This document shows, in pieces, positions 10,252 through 18,758 of a stretch of DNA of 64,000 bases. The stretch lies in NCBI RefSeq assembly GCF_002806945.1, contig NZ_NIHC01000001.1, positions 992,001 to 1,056,000 of the forward strand, given 5' to 3'. The translations under genes were made by a program, and so were the position numbers. This DNA comes from Marinobacter salexigens (GTDB lineage: Bacteria > Pseudomonadota > Gammaproteobacteria > Pseudomonadales > Oleiphilaceae). Below the pieces are notes generated by a model. That model was not told where the DNA came from. It saw only the letters and a program-made list of their open reading frames with translations, and made no database searches. Positions within the stretch are counted from its first letter, which is position 1; every line of letters starts with the position of its first letter.

Positions 10252-11802
10252 TCAGTTCTTAGGAATAACCCGCTCCCGAACAAACACGATCAGAATCAGC
10301 GCCAACGTCAAAACCGGCCACGAAGCCGTCACCATGTAAGGCGTGCTACCACTAGCCTTGAATACCTCGCCAGTCAGAACCGCCCGCTCAAACTGCGGAA
10401 TGCGCTCAGTAATTTGCCCCTTGTGATCAATGATCGCAGTCACCCCATTGTTGGTGCCGCGAATCATATAACGCCCGGTTTCCAAAGCCCGCATACGCGC
10501 AATTTGCAAATGCTGCAGCGGCCCCACCGAATCCCCAAACCAGCCATCGTTACTGATCGTCAGCAACAAATCCGAATTCACCGCATTGCGGGCAAGAAAG
10601 TCCGGATAAGCCACCTCATAACAAATAAAGGGCATCACCTTCGTGCCATTGGCGGTTAAAGGAGACTGATTTTTTGGCCCACGAGTAAAACTCGACATGG
10701 GTAAATCAAAAAATCCGATCAGCCCGCGCAGCATGCCCTCAAGCGGAACATACTCTCCAAAGGGTACCAGTTTCTGCTTGTGATACATCCCACTGCCGTC
10801 GCCAATGGCCATAATACTGTTGTGGTAAGTAAATCCGCCGGCGCGCTCACTGAAGCCATACCAGGGAATGCCCGTTATCAGGGTGCTATCTTCTCCAAGG
10901 TTTTCTTCAATATGCTCAATAATCTTTCCCGCCTGATCCTGGGGAATAGGAATCGCCGTCTCCGGCCAAAGAATCAGATCAGTTTCCCAGTAGGGTTCCG
11001 TCATCCCCAAATACGCAACAATCTGATCTTTCAGAAACTCCGGGTCCCATTTGATCAGCTGCGGGATATTGCCTTGCATCGCCGCAACTGATGTGGGCTC
11101 TGTGCTTAGGTCGGTCCAGTCAACACGGTTCAGTGCCGGAGCCGCAAACCATGGAATTAAAGTAACAACGGCCACAATGCCCGCGCTGGCATGGCGTTGC
11201 TTGCTGAGCAGCCAGACTGCAGCAAACATGGCAACACCGCTCGCTGCAATCAAAAAGGTGAGGCCATGAACGCCAACTACGGGCGCCAGTCCAGCCAAGG
11301 GGCCGTCAGTATGGGCGGTGCCCAGGTATAGCCAGGGGAAGCCGGTGAGCAACCAGCCGCGCAACCAATCCCCAAGAATCCAGATGGCTGGAAACAGAAT
11401 TAGCCGCCGCACAGCACTGCCTTTTGCCAGCTTGCTCCAGAACCAGAAAGCGAGGGCTGGGAACAGAGCAAGGCCAGCAACAAAGGCTGCGGTCAGTAAT
11501 ATCGAAACAGGAATGGATGTATTTCCGAACTCACTGATGCTGACATAAACCCAGGTCGCCCCTGAGCCAAACAGCCCCAGCCCAACCAGAAAGCCGGCGC
11601 GGAAGAGATGTTTTGCCGGCAGAGGAATTGCGATCAACAAAATGAGGAGTATGGAAACCGGCCCCAGCCACCAGAAATGGAAGGGCGAAAAGGTCAGAGT
11701 TTGCAACGCGCCGGCAACCACAAGGGTTGCCGCACTTAACCAGCGGTTGGAGAAAAACGAATGGGCTGGGGCAATGAGAGGTTTTGAATCGTCAGGGCTC
11801 AC
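10252..11802 (-). CDS. lnt: Apolipoprotein N-acyltransferase
   Basis: 516 residues with a GTG start overlapping the end of ybeX by 11 bases. It adds the third acyl chain to the N-terminal Cys of lipoproteins in the inner membrane. The N-terminal half has several hydrophobic membrane segments (to about residue 220), followed by a periplasmic nitrilase-like domain. Catalytic residues visible: Glu281 in WPETAIP, the Lys of HKQKLVPFGEY (341-351) and Cys394 in ICYEVAYPD. Last gene of the ybeZ-ybeY-ybeX-lnt operon, all with overlapping ends. Confidence 0.96.
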   Translation of the reverse strand: MSPDDSKPLIAPAHSFFSNRWLSAATLVVAGALQTLTFSPFHFWWLGPVSILLILLIAIPLPAKHLFRAGFLVGLGLFGSGATWVYVSISEFGNTSIPVSILLTAAFVAGLALFPALAFWFWSKLAKGSAVRRLILFPAIWILGDWLRGWLLTGFPWLYLGTAHTDGPLAGLAPVVGVHGLTFLIAASGVAMFAAVWLLSKQRHASAGIVAVVTLIPWFAAPALNRVDWTDLSTEPTSVAAMQGNIPQLIKWDPEFLKDQIVAYLGMTEPYWETDLILWPETAIPIPQDQAGKIIEHIEENLGEDSTLITGIPWYGFSERAGGFTYHNSIMAIGDGSGMYHKQKLVPFGEYVPLEGMLRGLIGFFDLPMSSFTRGPKNQSPLTANGTKVMPFICYEVAYPDFLARNAVNSDLLLTISNDGWFGDSVGPLQHLQIARMRALETGRYMIRGTNNGVTAIIDHKGQITERIPQFERAVLTGEVFKASGSTPYMVTASWPVLTLALILIVFVRERVIPKN

Positions 11803-12640
11803 TACGGGTTACCTGTAACAGACGGATGACACGGTTATCGGCGTTGGCAATGGTAAAGCGCAAGCCGCCAAATTCAACCGTTTCGCCACGTCTGGGCAGG
11901 TGACCAAACTCCTTGAGCACAACGCCGCCGATGGTGTCGAACTCTTCTTCATCGAAGCCTGTATTGAAAAATTCGTTGAAGTCGTCGACCGGTGTAACTG
12001 CCTTTACAGCGTGAGAGCCATCACCCCGTGCTTTGATGTGGGTTTCCTCATCGATATCGTGTTCGTCTTCGATTTCCCCCACAATCTGTTCCAGCACGTC
12101 TTCAATCGTAACCAGACCCGCAGTGCCGCCGTACTCATCCACAACAATCGCCATGTGGTTGCGATTCTCTTTAAACTGCTTGAGAAGCTGGTTCAGGCGC
12201 TTACTTTCGGGAACAAACGTGGGTGGGCGTAGAAGTTCACGGACATGAGACCAGTCCATATCATCATCCAGCGCCAACGGCAGAAGGTCTTTGGCGAGAA
12301 GAACACCTATGACATCATCCTGGCTGTCGCCAATAACCGGGAAACGGCTGTGGGCAGACCGGATGACTTCGCCAAGGTATTCTTTGGGATCCTGGGAGGC
12401 GCGCACAGTGACCATCTGGGAACGGGGGATCATGATTTCGTCCACCCGCATGTCTACTACCTGCATGGCACCTTCGATGATGCTCATGGCATCTACATCG
12501 ATGATGCCTTCAGATTCGGCGCTTCTTAGTACTTCCAGCACGTCTTCGATTGATTCTGGCCCGCTGGAGAAGGCGTGTGATATACGCTCCAGCCAAGACT
12601 TGTTGGAGCCTTGACTGCGACTCGACTGGTCGTCGCTCAT
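11792..12640 (-). CDS. ybeX: CorC/HlyC-type CBS-domain protein YbeX
   Basis: 282 residues. Two CBS domains in the middle (MIPRSQMVTVRASQ and the following LLAKDLLPL region), ending in a C-terminal CorC/HlyC transporter-associated domain (VTPVDDFNEFF, FGHLPRRGETVEF). In Escherichia coli YbeX is associated with magnesium/cobalt efflux and with ribosome maturation. No membrane segments. Its ATG overlaps the ybeY stop by four bases. The operon context with the rRNA-maturation nuclease YbeY supports a ribosome-linked role. Confidence 0.9.
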   Translation of the reverse strand: MSDDQSSRSQGSNKSWLERISHAFSSGPESIEDVLEVLRSAESEGIIDVDAMSIIEGAMQVVDMRVDEIMIPRSQMVTVRASQDPKEYLGEVIRSAHSRFPVIGDSQDDVIGVLLAKDLLPLALDDDMDWSHVRELLRPPTFVPESKRLNQLLKQFKENRNHMAIVVDEYGGTAGLVTIEDVLEQIVGEIEDEHDIDEETHIKARGDGSHAVKAVTPVDDFNEFFNTGFDEEEFDTIGGVVLKEFGHLPRRGETVEFGGLRFTIANADNRVIRLLQVTRSEP

Positions 12641-13110
12641 GAGTCTTTTACCGTTTCCTCTGCTTCGTAGGGATTGCCGAACCCAAACTGTGCCAGCAAC
12701 CGGATTTCCAGGGCCTCCATGGCCTCTGCGTCTTCGTCATTTATATGGTCGTAGCCCTGAAGATGCAACATGCCGTGAACCACCATGTGGGCCCAGTGAG
12801 TTGCTGGCTCTTTATGTTGTTCTCTGGCCTCATTTTCAACGACCGGAGCACAAATAACGAGATCTCCTGCTAATGGCACCGTTATACCGGCTGGCGCTTC
12901 AAATGGAAAGGACAACACATTGGTGGGTTTGTCCTTCCCCCGGTACTGGTGATTCAGCTCTTGGCTCTCTTCAATGCCAACAATCCGAATGGTAACTTCG
13001 GAGGGATCCTCGCCCAACCAGGCTGCCTGAGCCCAGGTTTGAAGTAAAGAATCCTCAGGCACCCCGACGCCTTCAAATACCTTCTGCAGATCAACCGTCA
13101 GTTCACTCAC
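12637..13110 (-). CDS. ybeY: Endoribonuclease YbeY (16S rRNA maturation)
   Basis: 157 residues, GTG start overlapping the phoH-like gene by four bases (GTGA). The metal-binding motif H-X3-H-X5-H is present as His112, His116 and His122 in HGMLHLQGYDH. The enzyme takes part in 16S rRNA 3'-end processing and ribosome quality control. Length and operon position match the family. Confidence 0.95.
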   Translation of the reverse strand: MSELTVDLQKVFEGVGVPEDSLLQTWAQAAWLGEDPSEVTIRIVGIEESQELNHQYRGKDKPTNVLSFPFEAPAGITVPLAGDLVICAPVVENEAREQHKEPATHWAHMVVHGMLHLQGYDHINDEDAEAMEALEIRLLAQFGFGNPYEAEETVKDS

Positions 13111-14102
13111 TGTGAGCGGTCGCTCCCTTTGTTGGTCCCATTGTCAGCTGTATCGTAGGCTTCCACAATCCTCTGGACCAGAGGGTGGCGGACTACATCT
13201 TTTGCTTCAAAACGGGTAAACCCAATGCCGGTCACCTTGTTCAGTACAGTGGCCGCATGAATCAGTCCGGAATTCTGGCCCCGGGGCAAATCCACCTGTG
13301 TAGTGTCGCCAGTAATCACCGCTGTGGAGCCAAAACCAATCCGGGTCAGGAACATTTTCATTTGTTCGCGGGTGGTGTTCTGGCTTTCATCCAGAATAAT
13401 AAACGAGTTATTCAGAGTGCGGCCACGCATGAAGGCCAGAGGCGCAATCTCGATCACACTTTTCTCGATCAGCCGCGTGACATTGTCAAATCCGAGCATT
13501 TCGTAAAGAGCGTCGTACAGCGGCCGCAGGTACGGATCCACCTTCTGTGCCAGATCCCCAGGCAAAAAGCCGAGTTTTTCACCCGCCTCAACGGCCGGGC
13601 GCACCAACAAAATCCGCTTCACCTGCTCGTCTTTCAGCGCTTCTACAGCACAGGCCACGGCGAGCCAGGTTTTACCCGTGCCAGCTGGGCCAATGCCAAA
13701 GTTGATATCGTGGGACCGAATGCTGTGCACGTATTTCTGCTGATTTGCACCACGGGGTTTGGCGGTGAGTTTCGGCGTTTTGATAATGGTGACTGAGCCG
13801 TCAAAGGGGATATCTTCCGGCAGCCGCTCAAACCCGGTTTCCCGAATGTACAGGTGAACGGTATCCGGTGAAATATCATCCGTGGCTTCGGTTTCCCGAT
13901 ACAGGTGCCGGATCACTTCCACCGCAGCGGCAACGTGTTCGGTTTCACCTTCCACCCGGAAGTGATGACCACGGCGGGTGATGGATACTTGCAGGCGTCG
14001 TTCGATGTGTTTCAGGTTTTCATCAAACTGTCCGCACAGGGTGGTTAGCCGGCGTTGGTCTGCCGGATGTAGATCGAATTGTCTGGAATCGTTGGTGTTC
14101 AA
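13107..14102 (-). CDS. ybeZ: PhoH-like ATPase YbeZ
   Basis: 331 residues. Walker A GPAGTGKT at 138-145 and a Walker B-like LDESQN segment place it in the PhoH family of P-loop NTPases, often RNA-associated and paired with YbeY. The N-terminal part resembles a KH-like fold (VSITRRGHHFRVEGE). The start is TTG at 14102 with ggag six bases upstream; no better ATG exists in frame. It heads the ybeZ-ybeY-ybeX-lnt operon and is separated from miaB by two palindromic elements. Confidence 0.92.
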   Translation of the reverse strand: MNTNDSRQFDLHPADQRRLTTLCGQFDENLKHIERRLQVSITRRGHHFRVEGETEHVAAAVEVIRHLYRETEATDDISPDTVHLYIRETGFERLPEDIPFDGSVTIIKTPKLTAKPRGANQQKYVHSIRSHDINFGIGPAGTGKTWLAVACAVEALKDEQVKRILLVRPAVEAGEKLGFLPGDLAQKVDPYLRPLYDALYEMLGFDNVTRLIEKSVIEIAPLAFMRGRTLNNSFIILDESQNTTREQMKMFLTRIGFGSTAVITGDTTQVDLPRGQNSGLIHAATVLNKVTGIGFTRFEAKDVVRHPLVQRIVEAYDTADNGTNKGSDRSQ

Positions 14103-14167
14103 ATTTTCTCCGTTTTACTCCCGTGTTGTTTTCGGGAGCATGTTTTTCTGCTTTGGATGCGTCCGGT

Positions 14168-14274
14168 ATGGAGCGGGGCCTGCTTCCCAAAAAACGCCCG
14201 TAAATACGTCCCTGTAGGGCTCGATCGCGCCATCCCTGGCGCTCAACGTTTTTGGGAAGCAGGCCCCGCTCCAT
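14168..14274. repeat. Three-stem palindromic element 3 (family 1)
   Basis: Perfect 26-bp outer arms (14168-14193 and 14249-14274). The core carries tacg-tccc-tgta and a longer second hairpin gcgcca-tcc-ctggcgc. It lies upstream of ybeZ, between miaB and ybeZ on the same strand. Confidence 0.88.
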
Positions 14275-14410
14275 CCCTTTTTGATCTATGTGCAGGCCGC
14301 CAACATAAAAAACAAGTGCCGGTGTTGTTTGCTTTACAGTGGAGCCCGCTGAATTAGCAAGGTAAAAGATGGCAGGAGTTGTCTATTTGTATGCAGCACA
14401 CATGTTTGCC

Positions 14411-14520
14411 GAGAGCGGTGGAGCCACCCTCCCAAAAATGTCTTCGGCCAAGGAAGGCCGAAGCCAAGCGCACATGGATGTGCTCGTAGCGGTTTTTGGG
14501 AGGGTGGCTCCACCGCTCTC
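14411..14520. repeat. Three-stem palindromic element 4 (family 1)
   Basis: Perfect 28-bp outer arms (14411-14438 and 14493-14520). The core is in reverse orientation, with ttcggcc/ggccgaa and gcacat/atgtgc hairpins. It lies directly after the miaB stop, 136 bp from element 3; the two fill almost all of the 452-bp miaB-ybeZ gap (14103-14554). Confidence 0.88.
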
Positions 14521-14554
14521 TAACACCAAGCCATGAAAGCATGGGAGCCCAAGT

Positions 14555-15901
14555 TCAATACAACTCCGAACCCACAGGCAAACCCCTCAGAGAGTTAGCA
14601 TAAGCCTCAACAATCTCAACATCGATAAAGTGCCCGACAACCTCCGGATTCTCATGCCGGAAATTCACAATCCGGTTGTTCTCCGTGCGCCCTGAATACT
14701 CCCCCGGATCCTTTTTCGATAGACCGGTTACCAGAATGCGCTGGGTCGAACCTACCATCTTGCGGCTGATATCCATCACCGTCTGGTTGATGCGATCCTG
14801 CAGAATCTTCAGGCGCTGTTTCTTCACCTCCATCGGCGTCTCATCAGGCAGATCAGACGCTGGCGTACCCGGACGGGCGCTGTAAACGAAACTGAATGAC
14901 ATGTCGAAACCGATATCGTTGATCAGCTTCATGGTGTCCTCAAAGTCTTTCTCGGTTTCACCGGGGAAGCCAATGATAAAGTCTGAAGAGAAACTGATAT
15001 CCGGCCGAATCTTGCGCAGGCGGCGCAGTTTCGATTTGTACTCCAAAGCTGTATGGCCACGCTTCATGGCCGCCAGAATGCGATCCGAGCCGCTCTGTAC
15101 CGGAAGGTGCAGGTGGCTGACCAATTCGGGTACTTGCTCGTACACTTCAATCATCGCATCGGTAAATTCAACCGGGTGCGAGGTGGTGTAGCGGATGCGG
15201 TCAATGCCGTCGATGGTGGCAATCAGGGTGATCAATTCAGCCAGATCCATCACGTCGCCATCGTGTGTGTCGCCGCGATAGGCGTTCACGTTCTGGCCTA
15301 GGAGGTTAACTTCCCGCACGCCTTGGCTGGCCAGGTGGGCGACTTCGGCAATCACGTCGTCTGCAGGGCGGCTGACTTCTTCGCCTCGGGTGTAGGGCAC
15401 TACGCAGAAAGTGCAGTATTTGCTGCAGCCTTCCATGATGGAAACAAACGCAGAGGGGCCGTCAGCGCCTGGCTCGGGCAGGTTGTCGAACTTTTCGATT
15501 TCCGGAAAGCTTACATCCACCACGCCAACGCCGTTACCTTTCATGCGTACTTCGGTAATCATATCCGGCAGGCGGTGGAGGGTTTGTGGGCCGAACACCA
15601 TATCCACATAAGGTGCCCGATCCAGAATGGCCTGGCCTTCCTGGCTGGCGACACAGCCGCCCACGCCAATAATCAAATCCGGGTTTTTCGATTTAAGCTT
15701 TTTCCAGCGACCCAGCTGATGAAAGACCTTTTCCTGAGCCTTTTCACGGATGGAGCAGGTGTTCAGCAGCAGAATGTCAGCGTCGTCCGGGGATTCGGTC
15801 ATTTCAACCGCTTCGCCGGTTTTAAGCAGGTCGGCCATGCGGGATGAATCGTATTCGTTCATCTGGCAACCGTGGGTTTTGATGTACAGCTTCTTGGCCA
15901 T
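14555..15901 (-). CDS. miaB: tRNA-2-methylthio-N6-dimethylallyladenosine synthase
   Basis: 448 residues from [19 protein letters not shown]. It methylthiolates i6A37 of tRNAs reading codons that begin with U. The N-terminal UPF0004 domain has Cys12, Cys49 and Cys83 for the auxiliary iron-sulfur cluster. The radical SAM motif CSKYCTFC supplies Cys159, Cys163 and Cys166. A TRAM domain closes the protein. An in-frame extension to 16006 is rejected because [15 protein letters not shown] is the conserved N-terminus. Confidence 0.96.
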   Translation of the reverse strand: MAKKLYIKTHGCQMNEYDSSRMADLLKTGEAVEMTESPDDADILLLNTCSIREKAQEKVFHQLGRWKKLKSKNPDLIIGVGGCVASQEGQAILDRAPYVDMVFGPQTLHRLPDMITEVRMKGNGVGVVDVSFPEIEKFDNLPEPGADGPSAFVSIMEGCSKYCTFCVVPYTRGEEVSRPADDVIAEVAHLASQGVREVNLLGQNVNAYRGDTHDGDVMDLAELITLIATIDGIDRIRYTTSHPVEFTDAMIEVYEQVPELVSHLHLPVQSGSDRILAAMKRGHTALEYKSKLRRLRKIRPDISFSSDFIIGFPGETEKDFEDTMKLINDIGFDMSFSFVYSARPGTPASDLPDETPMEVKKQRLKILQDRINQTVMDISRKMVGSTQRILVTGLSKKDPGEYSGRTENNRIVNFRHENPEVVGHFIDVEIVEAYANSLRGLPVGSELY

Positions 15902-16074
15902 GGGTCTCAACACAACTGGATGTATTTGGCGCCCGGAGCAGAAAGTGTCCGGATTGCGCGCGCTGAAAAGGAGACTGGGCATTATAACGGGGTGATCATT
16001 CTGCAACCAGCGTTGTCTCGGTAATCTGCCAGTTTTGCTGTGGTATTATTCGCGGTTTCTGACAATCCGAGCAT

Positions 16075-16186
16075 GAAGCAGTTGGCGAGGTTCTTCCCAA
16101 AACACGCTACGAGCACATCCATGTGCGCTTGTTTCGGGCCGTCCATGGCCCTCAACAGTTTTGGGAAGAACCTCGCCAACTGCTTC
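16075..16186. repeat. Three-stem palindromic element 5 (family 1)
   Basis: Perfect 29-bp outer arms (16075-16103 and 16158-16186), the longest exact arms in the window. The core has gcacat-cc-atgtgc and gggcc-gtcca-tggccc hairpins. It lies in the divergent miaB/trmH gap (15902-16215) and ends 29 bp before the trmH start. Nothing else was recognised in that gap. Confidence 0.9.
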
Positions 16187-16215
16187 CCGAACTTTCGAGA
16201 TAACTCCAAAAGCCC

Positions 16216-16947
16216 ATGACTCCCGAACGCCTTGCCCGCATCAAACAGGTTTTGAACACCCGCCAACCGGATCTGACAGTCCTGACCGACCAGGTTCACA
16301 AACCAAGAAACCTCTCCGCCATACTGAGAACCTGCGACGCCTTCGGGCTAGCTAATATGCACGTTGTATGGCCAAAAGAAGGCTTCCGGACTTTTCGGAA
16401 AACCGCCGGTGGCAGCTTTAAATGGGTAACACCTCACACCCATCGCACTATGAATGAGGCAATAGAAAACCTGAAAGGGCAGGGGCATAAGCTTTATGCG
16501 GCACAACTATCAGACAGAGCGATCGATTACCGCTCCGCCGATTTCACCGTGCCATGCACAGTTATTATGGGGAACGAAGTGGATGGCGTAAGCGCTGGCG
16601 CTGCGGAACAGGCGGATGAGCACATTGTTATCCCCATGATGGGAATGGTGGAATCCCTAAACGTATCCGCCGCCTGCGCCATCATCCTCTCCGAAGCCCA
16701 AAGGCAGCGCAAAGAGGCCGGTTTGTTTGATAACCGGCGCATACCGGACGAAGAATACAACCACCTCCTGTTCAGCTGGTGCCAGCCAGTAGTCAAACGC
16801 TACTGCGACGACCGAAACCTGCCATACCCACCCATCGACCATGAAACCGGTGAGTTAATCGACGGAGTTGGCTGGATGCAGGAAGTCCGTGTCCAACGGG
16901 CAAACCGCGTTCGTTGGAGCGAAGAAATTTCTGAGACGAACGCCTGA
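16216..16947 (+). CDS. trmH: tRNA (guanosine-18-2'-O)-methyltransferase
   Basis: 243 residues. SPOUT-class methyltransferase that 2'-O-methylates G18 in the D-loop of tRNAs. Family blocks: KPRNLSAILRTCDAFG near the N-terminus (motif 1, with the Asn and Arg), IMGNEVDGVS (motif 2), and IPMMGMVESLNVSAAC (motif 3, the knotted SAM site). The C-terminal extension with the HETGELIDG region is usual for TrmH rather than for TrmL or RlmB. It stands alone between a palindromic element and a decayed toxin locus. Confidence 0.93.
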   Translation: MTPERLARIKQVLNTRQPDLTVLTDQVHKPRNLSAILRTCDAFGLANMHVVWPKEGFRTFRKTAGGSFKWVTPHTHRTMNEAIENLKGQGHKLYAAQLSDRAIDYRSADFTVPCTVIMGNEVDGVSAGAAEQADEHIVIPMMGMVESLNVSAACAIILSEAQRQRKEAGLFDNRRIPDEEYNHLLFSWCQPVVKRYCDDRNLPYPPIDHETGELIDGVGWMQEVRVQRANRVRWSEEISETNA

Positions 16948-16978
16948 GCCGCTCTATTCGCAGTGACGCGTTTCCAGC

Positions 16979-17113
16979 TTAGGAACCAAGTCTTTTCTCT
17001 GCGTTACGTGGGTTTGCTCGGGTGTCCCCCGCAACAAGTTTTTCGTAAAATGCAGTGGCAGAATCGATATCTGCCAAGGCTTCATCCGTGAGCCTGACAT
17101 TTCTATGCTTCAT
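16979..17113 (-). pseudogene. Truncated RelE/ParE-type toxin remnant
   Basis: A 44-codon frame beginning MKHRNVRLTDEALADIDSA. The segment LTDEALADIDSATAFYEK resembles the N-terminal helix of ParE/RelE toxins, which normally run to 90-100 residues. The C-terminal two thirds, including the catalytic or binding strand, are absent, and the frame stops shortly before the trmH end. Its ATG overlaps the stop of the antitoxin-like frame (ATGA), the usual antitoxin-toxin layout. Probably non-functional. Confidence 0.55.
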
Positions 17114-17259
17114 TCCTGTGCGCCGCGTTCCTTCAGTTTATTCAGACTCGTGTAGCTTACCTTCCCCTCCTGAATTTTTGCAGCTCGCTTCCGCAGTTCA
17201 GCCTGATGCCATTCGGGTGGTTCCGGCAGGGTTTGATTGCGGGTAAGAGCCTCCTCCAA
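17110..17259 (-). pseudogene. Addiction-module antitoxin remnant (N-terminus lost)
   Basis: A 49-codon frame containing LPEPPEWHQAELRKR and AKIQEGKVSYTSLNKLKE, the C-terminal half of the short antitoxin family that pairs with RelE/ParE toxins (PPEWH...L..R...I..GK). An in-frame stop (TAG) lies two codons before the first possible start (TTG, 17259), so the usual N-terminal half is missing. It overlaps the toxin remnant by four bases. The rest of the 537-bp trmH-yejK gap holds palindromic element 6. Confidence 0.55.
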
Positions 17260-17361
17260 CCAATGCTAAAAAGCATGCCTCGAACCACAAGCGCATTCCA
17301 TGAGCAAGGTACTGAAAACCGGTTTAATCAACGAGCACACCAACAAGCCCGATCGGCCCGT

Positions 17362-17441
17362 GGCGTGGTGAAGCTTTTCTGCCGGAAAAAGATGTCTGAG
17401 CGCAGCGAGTTATTTTTCCAGAAGAAAAGCTTCACCGCGCC
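17362..17441. repeat. Palindromic element 6 (family 2 core)
   Basis: 19-bp outer arms (17362-17380 and 17423-17441) with one T-G wobble, then a core unlike family 1: ggaaaaagatgtctgagc followed by gcagcgagttatttttcc. Same design as family 1: locus-specific distal arm, shared proximal arm and shared core. It lies downstream of the - strand yejK gene. Confidence 0.75.
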
Positions 17442-17483
17442 GCGGAGCCAGCCCCAAAGCGGCAGGCAAGCGCAGCCGAACCC

Positions 17484-18500
17484 TTAGTCCTCGCGATGCT
17501 CCAAATACCGCTCCAACTGCTCCCGCAAAGCCTTAGGCAGGCGAGTAATCGTCAAAGCATCCTTATCCCGATCATAGTAAACCGCCTGATTCACCAAATC
17601 CGAAGAAAAAGAAACACTCATACCCCCACCAGAGCCCGCAATACGCACCAGCTTCTTCACCTTCCGATGATCCGGATGCAACACACCGCTCTCCGGCAAC
17701 TCTGCCGTTTTGCTGGCAAACTCCTTGAAACGCCCCGGCTCATCCTCATCCAGGTAGCCAGACAACGCCACAATGGCAACCGGCTCCCCCAAAGCATGCT
17801 GCTCCTTGCAGAACTCATAAGCCCGCGTGCGAACTTCGCCAGCTTTCTCCGGCTCTGAAGACTTGGCAAACGCCTCCACAGCATCCAGAAACGTCAGAGT
17901 CTCTTTCTCAACGTCGATCTGATTGGTAAAGCCACATAGCCGAATGAACAATTCCCCCGGCTCGCCAGTACCACGGGCATGAACCAGCGTCAGATAGTTC
18001 TCTGCAGCGTTATCCCCAAGCCAGTCATCCAGTTCCACCCGCATGGCAAGGTTCAGGCGCGACGTACTCAGTACATCCGTTGTATCCAGAGCCTGGTTGC
18101 CATCAAACCGCAGGGCGCCGTCGGTTTCCAGAATCATCACATAAACCACATCTGAATCGGCTAGAGCTTCATGAACAACCGTGAGTTGCCCCACAAACTC
18201 TTCCTGACAGCTCGTAAGCAACTCCTGCCACTGCCCAAATACCCGGTCCGTGAACGAGGCAAAACTCTGCTTGTCCTCCAGGTAGTCTTTCAGCCAGGCA
18301 CTGAACGGACTTTCACCAACATCTTCCGAAAAGCGTCCGTACTTTTTACCCGGCTTGCTGTTAAACAGCCGCTTCATCTGCTTGTGCAGCCCCTCATAAT
18401 CGCCACCCGGTTCCTGAAGCGCCTCACCACTTTGCAAGCGGGCAGGCTGCCCCGGCTGATACTGACTCGAAAACGCGGTGCGCAGATGCTTGATAGCCAT
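17484..18500 (-). CDS. Nucleoid-associated protein of the YejK/NdpA family
   Basis: 338 residues, the expected length. It binds the nucleoid in Escherichia coli and Pseudomonas; the biochemical role is unclear. Recognisable blocks are the N-terminal YEGLHKQMKRLFNSKPGKKYGRF and the C-terminal FSSDLVNQAVYYDRDKDALTITRLPKALREQL. Preceded by a terminator from the cys side and followed by palindromic element 6, so it is probably a single-gene transcript. No signal peptide or membrane segment. Confidence 0.88.
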   Translation of the reverse strand: MAIKHLRTAFSSQYQPGQPARLQSGEALQEPGGDYEGLHKQMKRLFNSKPGKKYGRFSEDVGESPFSAWLKDYLEDKQSFASFTDRVFGQWQELLTSCQEEFVGQLTVVHEALADSDVVYVMILETDGALRFDGNQALDTTDVLSTSRLNLAMRVELDDWLGDNAAENYLTLVHARGTGEPGELFIRLCGFTNQIDVEKETLTFLDAVEAFAKSSEPEKAGEVRTRAYEFCKEQHALGEPVAIVALSGYLDEDEPGRFKEFASKTAELPESGVLHPDHRKVKKLVRIAGSGGGMSVSFSSDLVNQAVYYDRDKDALTITRLPKALREQLERYLEHRED

Positions 18501-18520
18501 AAACAGAAAATTCCCGAATT

Positions 18521-18558
18521 AATAAACAAAAAGGCCCCAAAGGAAACCTTCAGGGCCA
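18521..18558 (-). terminator. Probable rho-independent terminator of the cysDN transcript
   Basis: On the - strand ggccctgaagg and ccttt-ggggcc form an imperfect stem followed by tttttgtttatt. It lies between cysN and the yejK-like gene, just before the start of the latter, so it would end transcription coming from cysDN. Confidence 0.65.
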
Positions 18559-18626
18559 AAGATTCTGCCACGGACAACAAATACATTCACGATTAATACG
18601 AGGACTGCCTGCTTGGTTGGGAGTTG

Positions 18627-18718
18627 GCCAAGGAGCGGGGGTGTCTTTTCTTCTGGAAAAACAACTCGCTTTGCTCAGACATCTTTTTCCGGCAGAAAAG
18701 ACACCCCCACTCCTTGGC
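18627..18718. repeat. Palindromic element 7 (family 2 core)
   Basis: 25-bp outer arms (18627-18651 and 18694-18718) with a single difference. The core is the reverse complement of element 6 (ctcgctttgctcagacatc), while the distal arms are unrelated. It lies 41 bp after the cysN stop. Confidence 0.78.
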
Positions 18719-18758
18719 TTCTATCACTGCATTAGGCGCTATAAATACTCGTTCAGAT

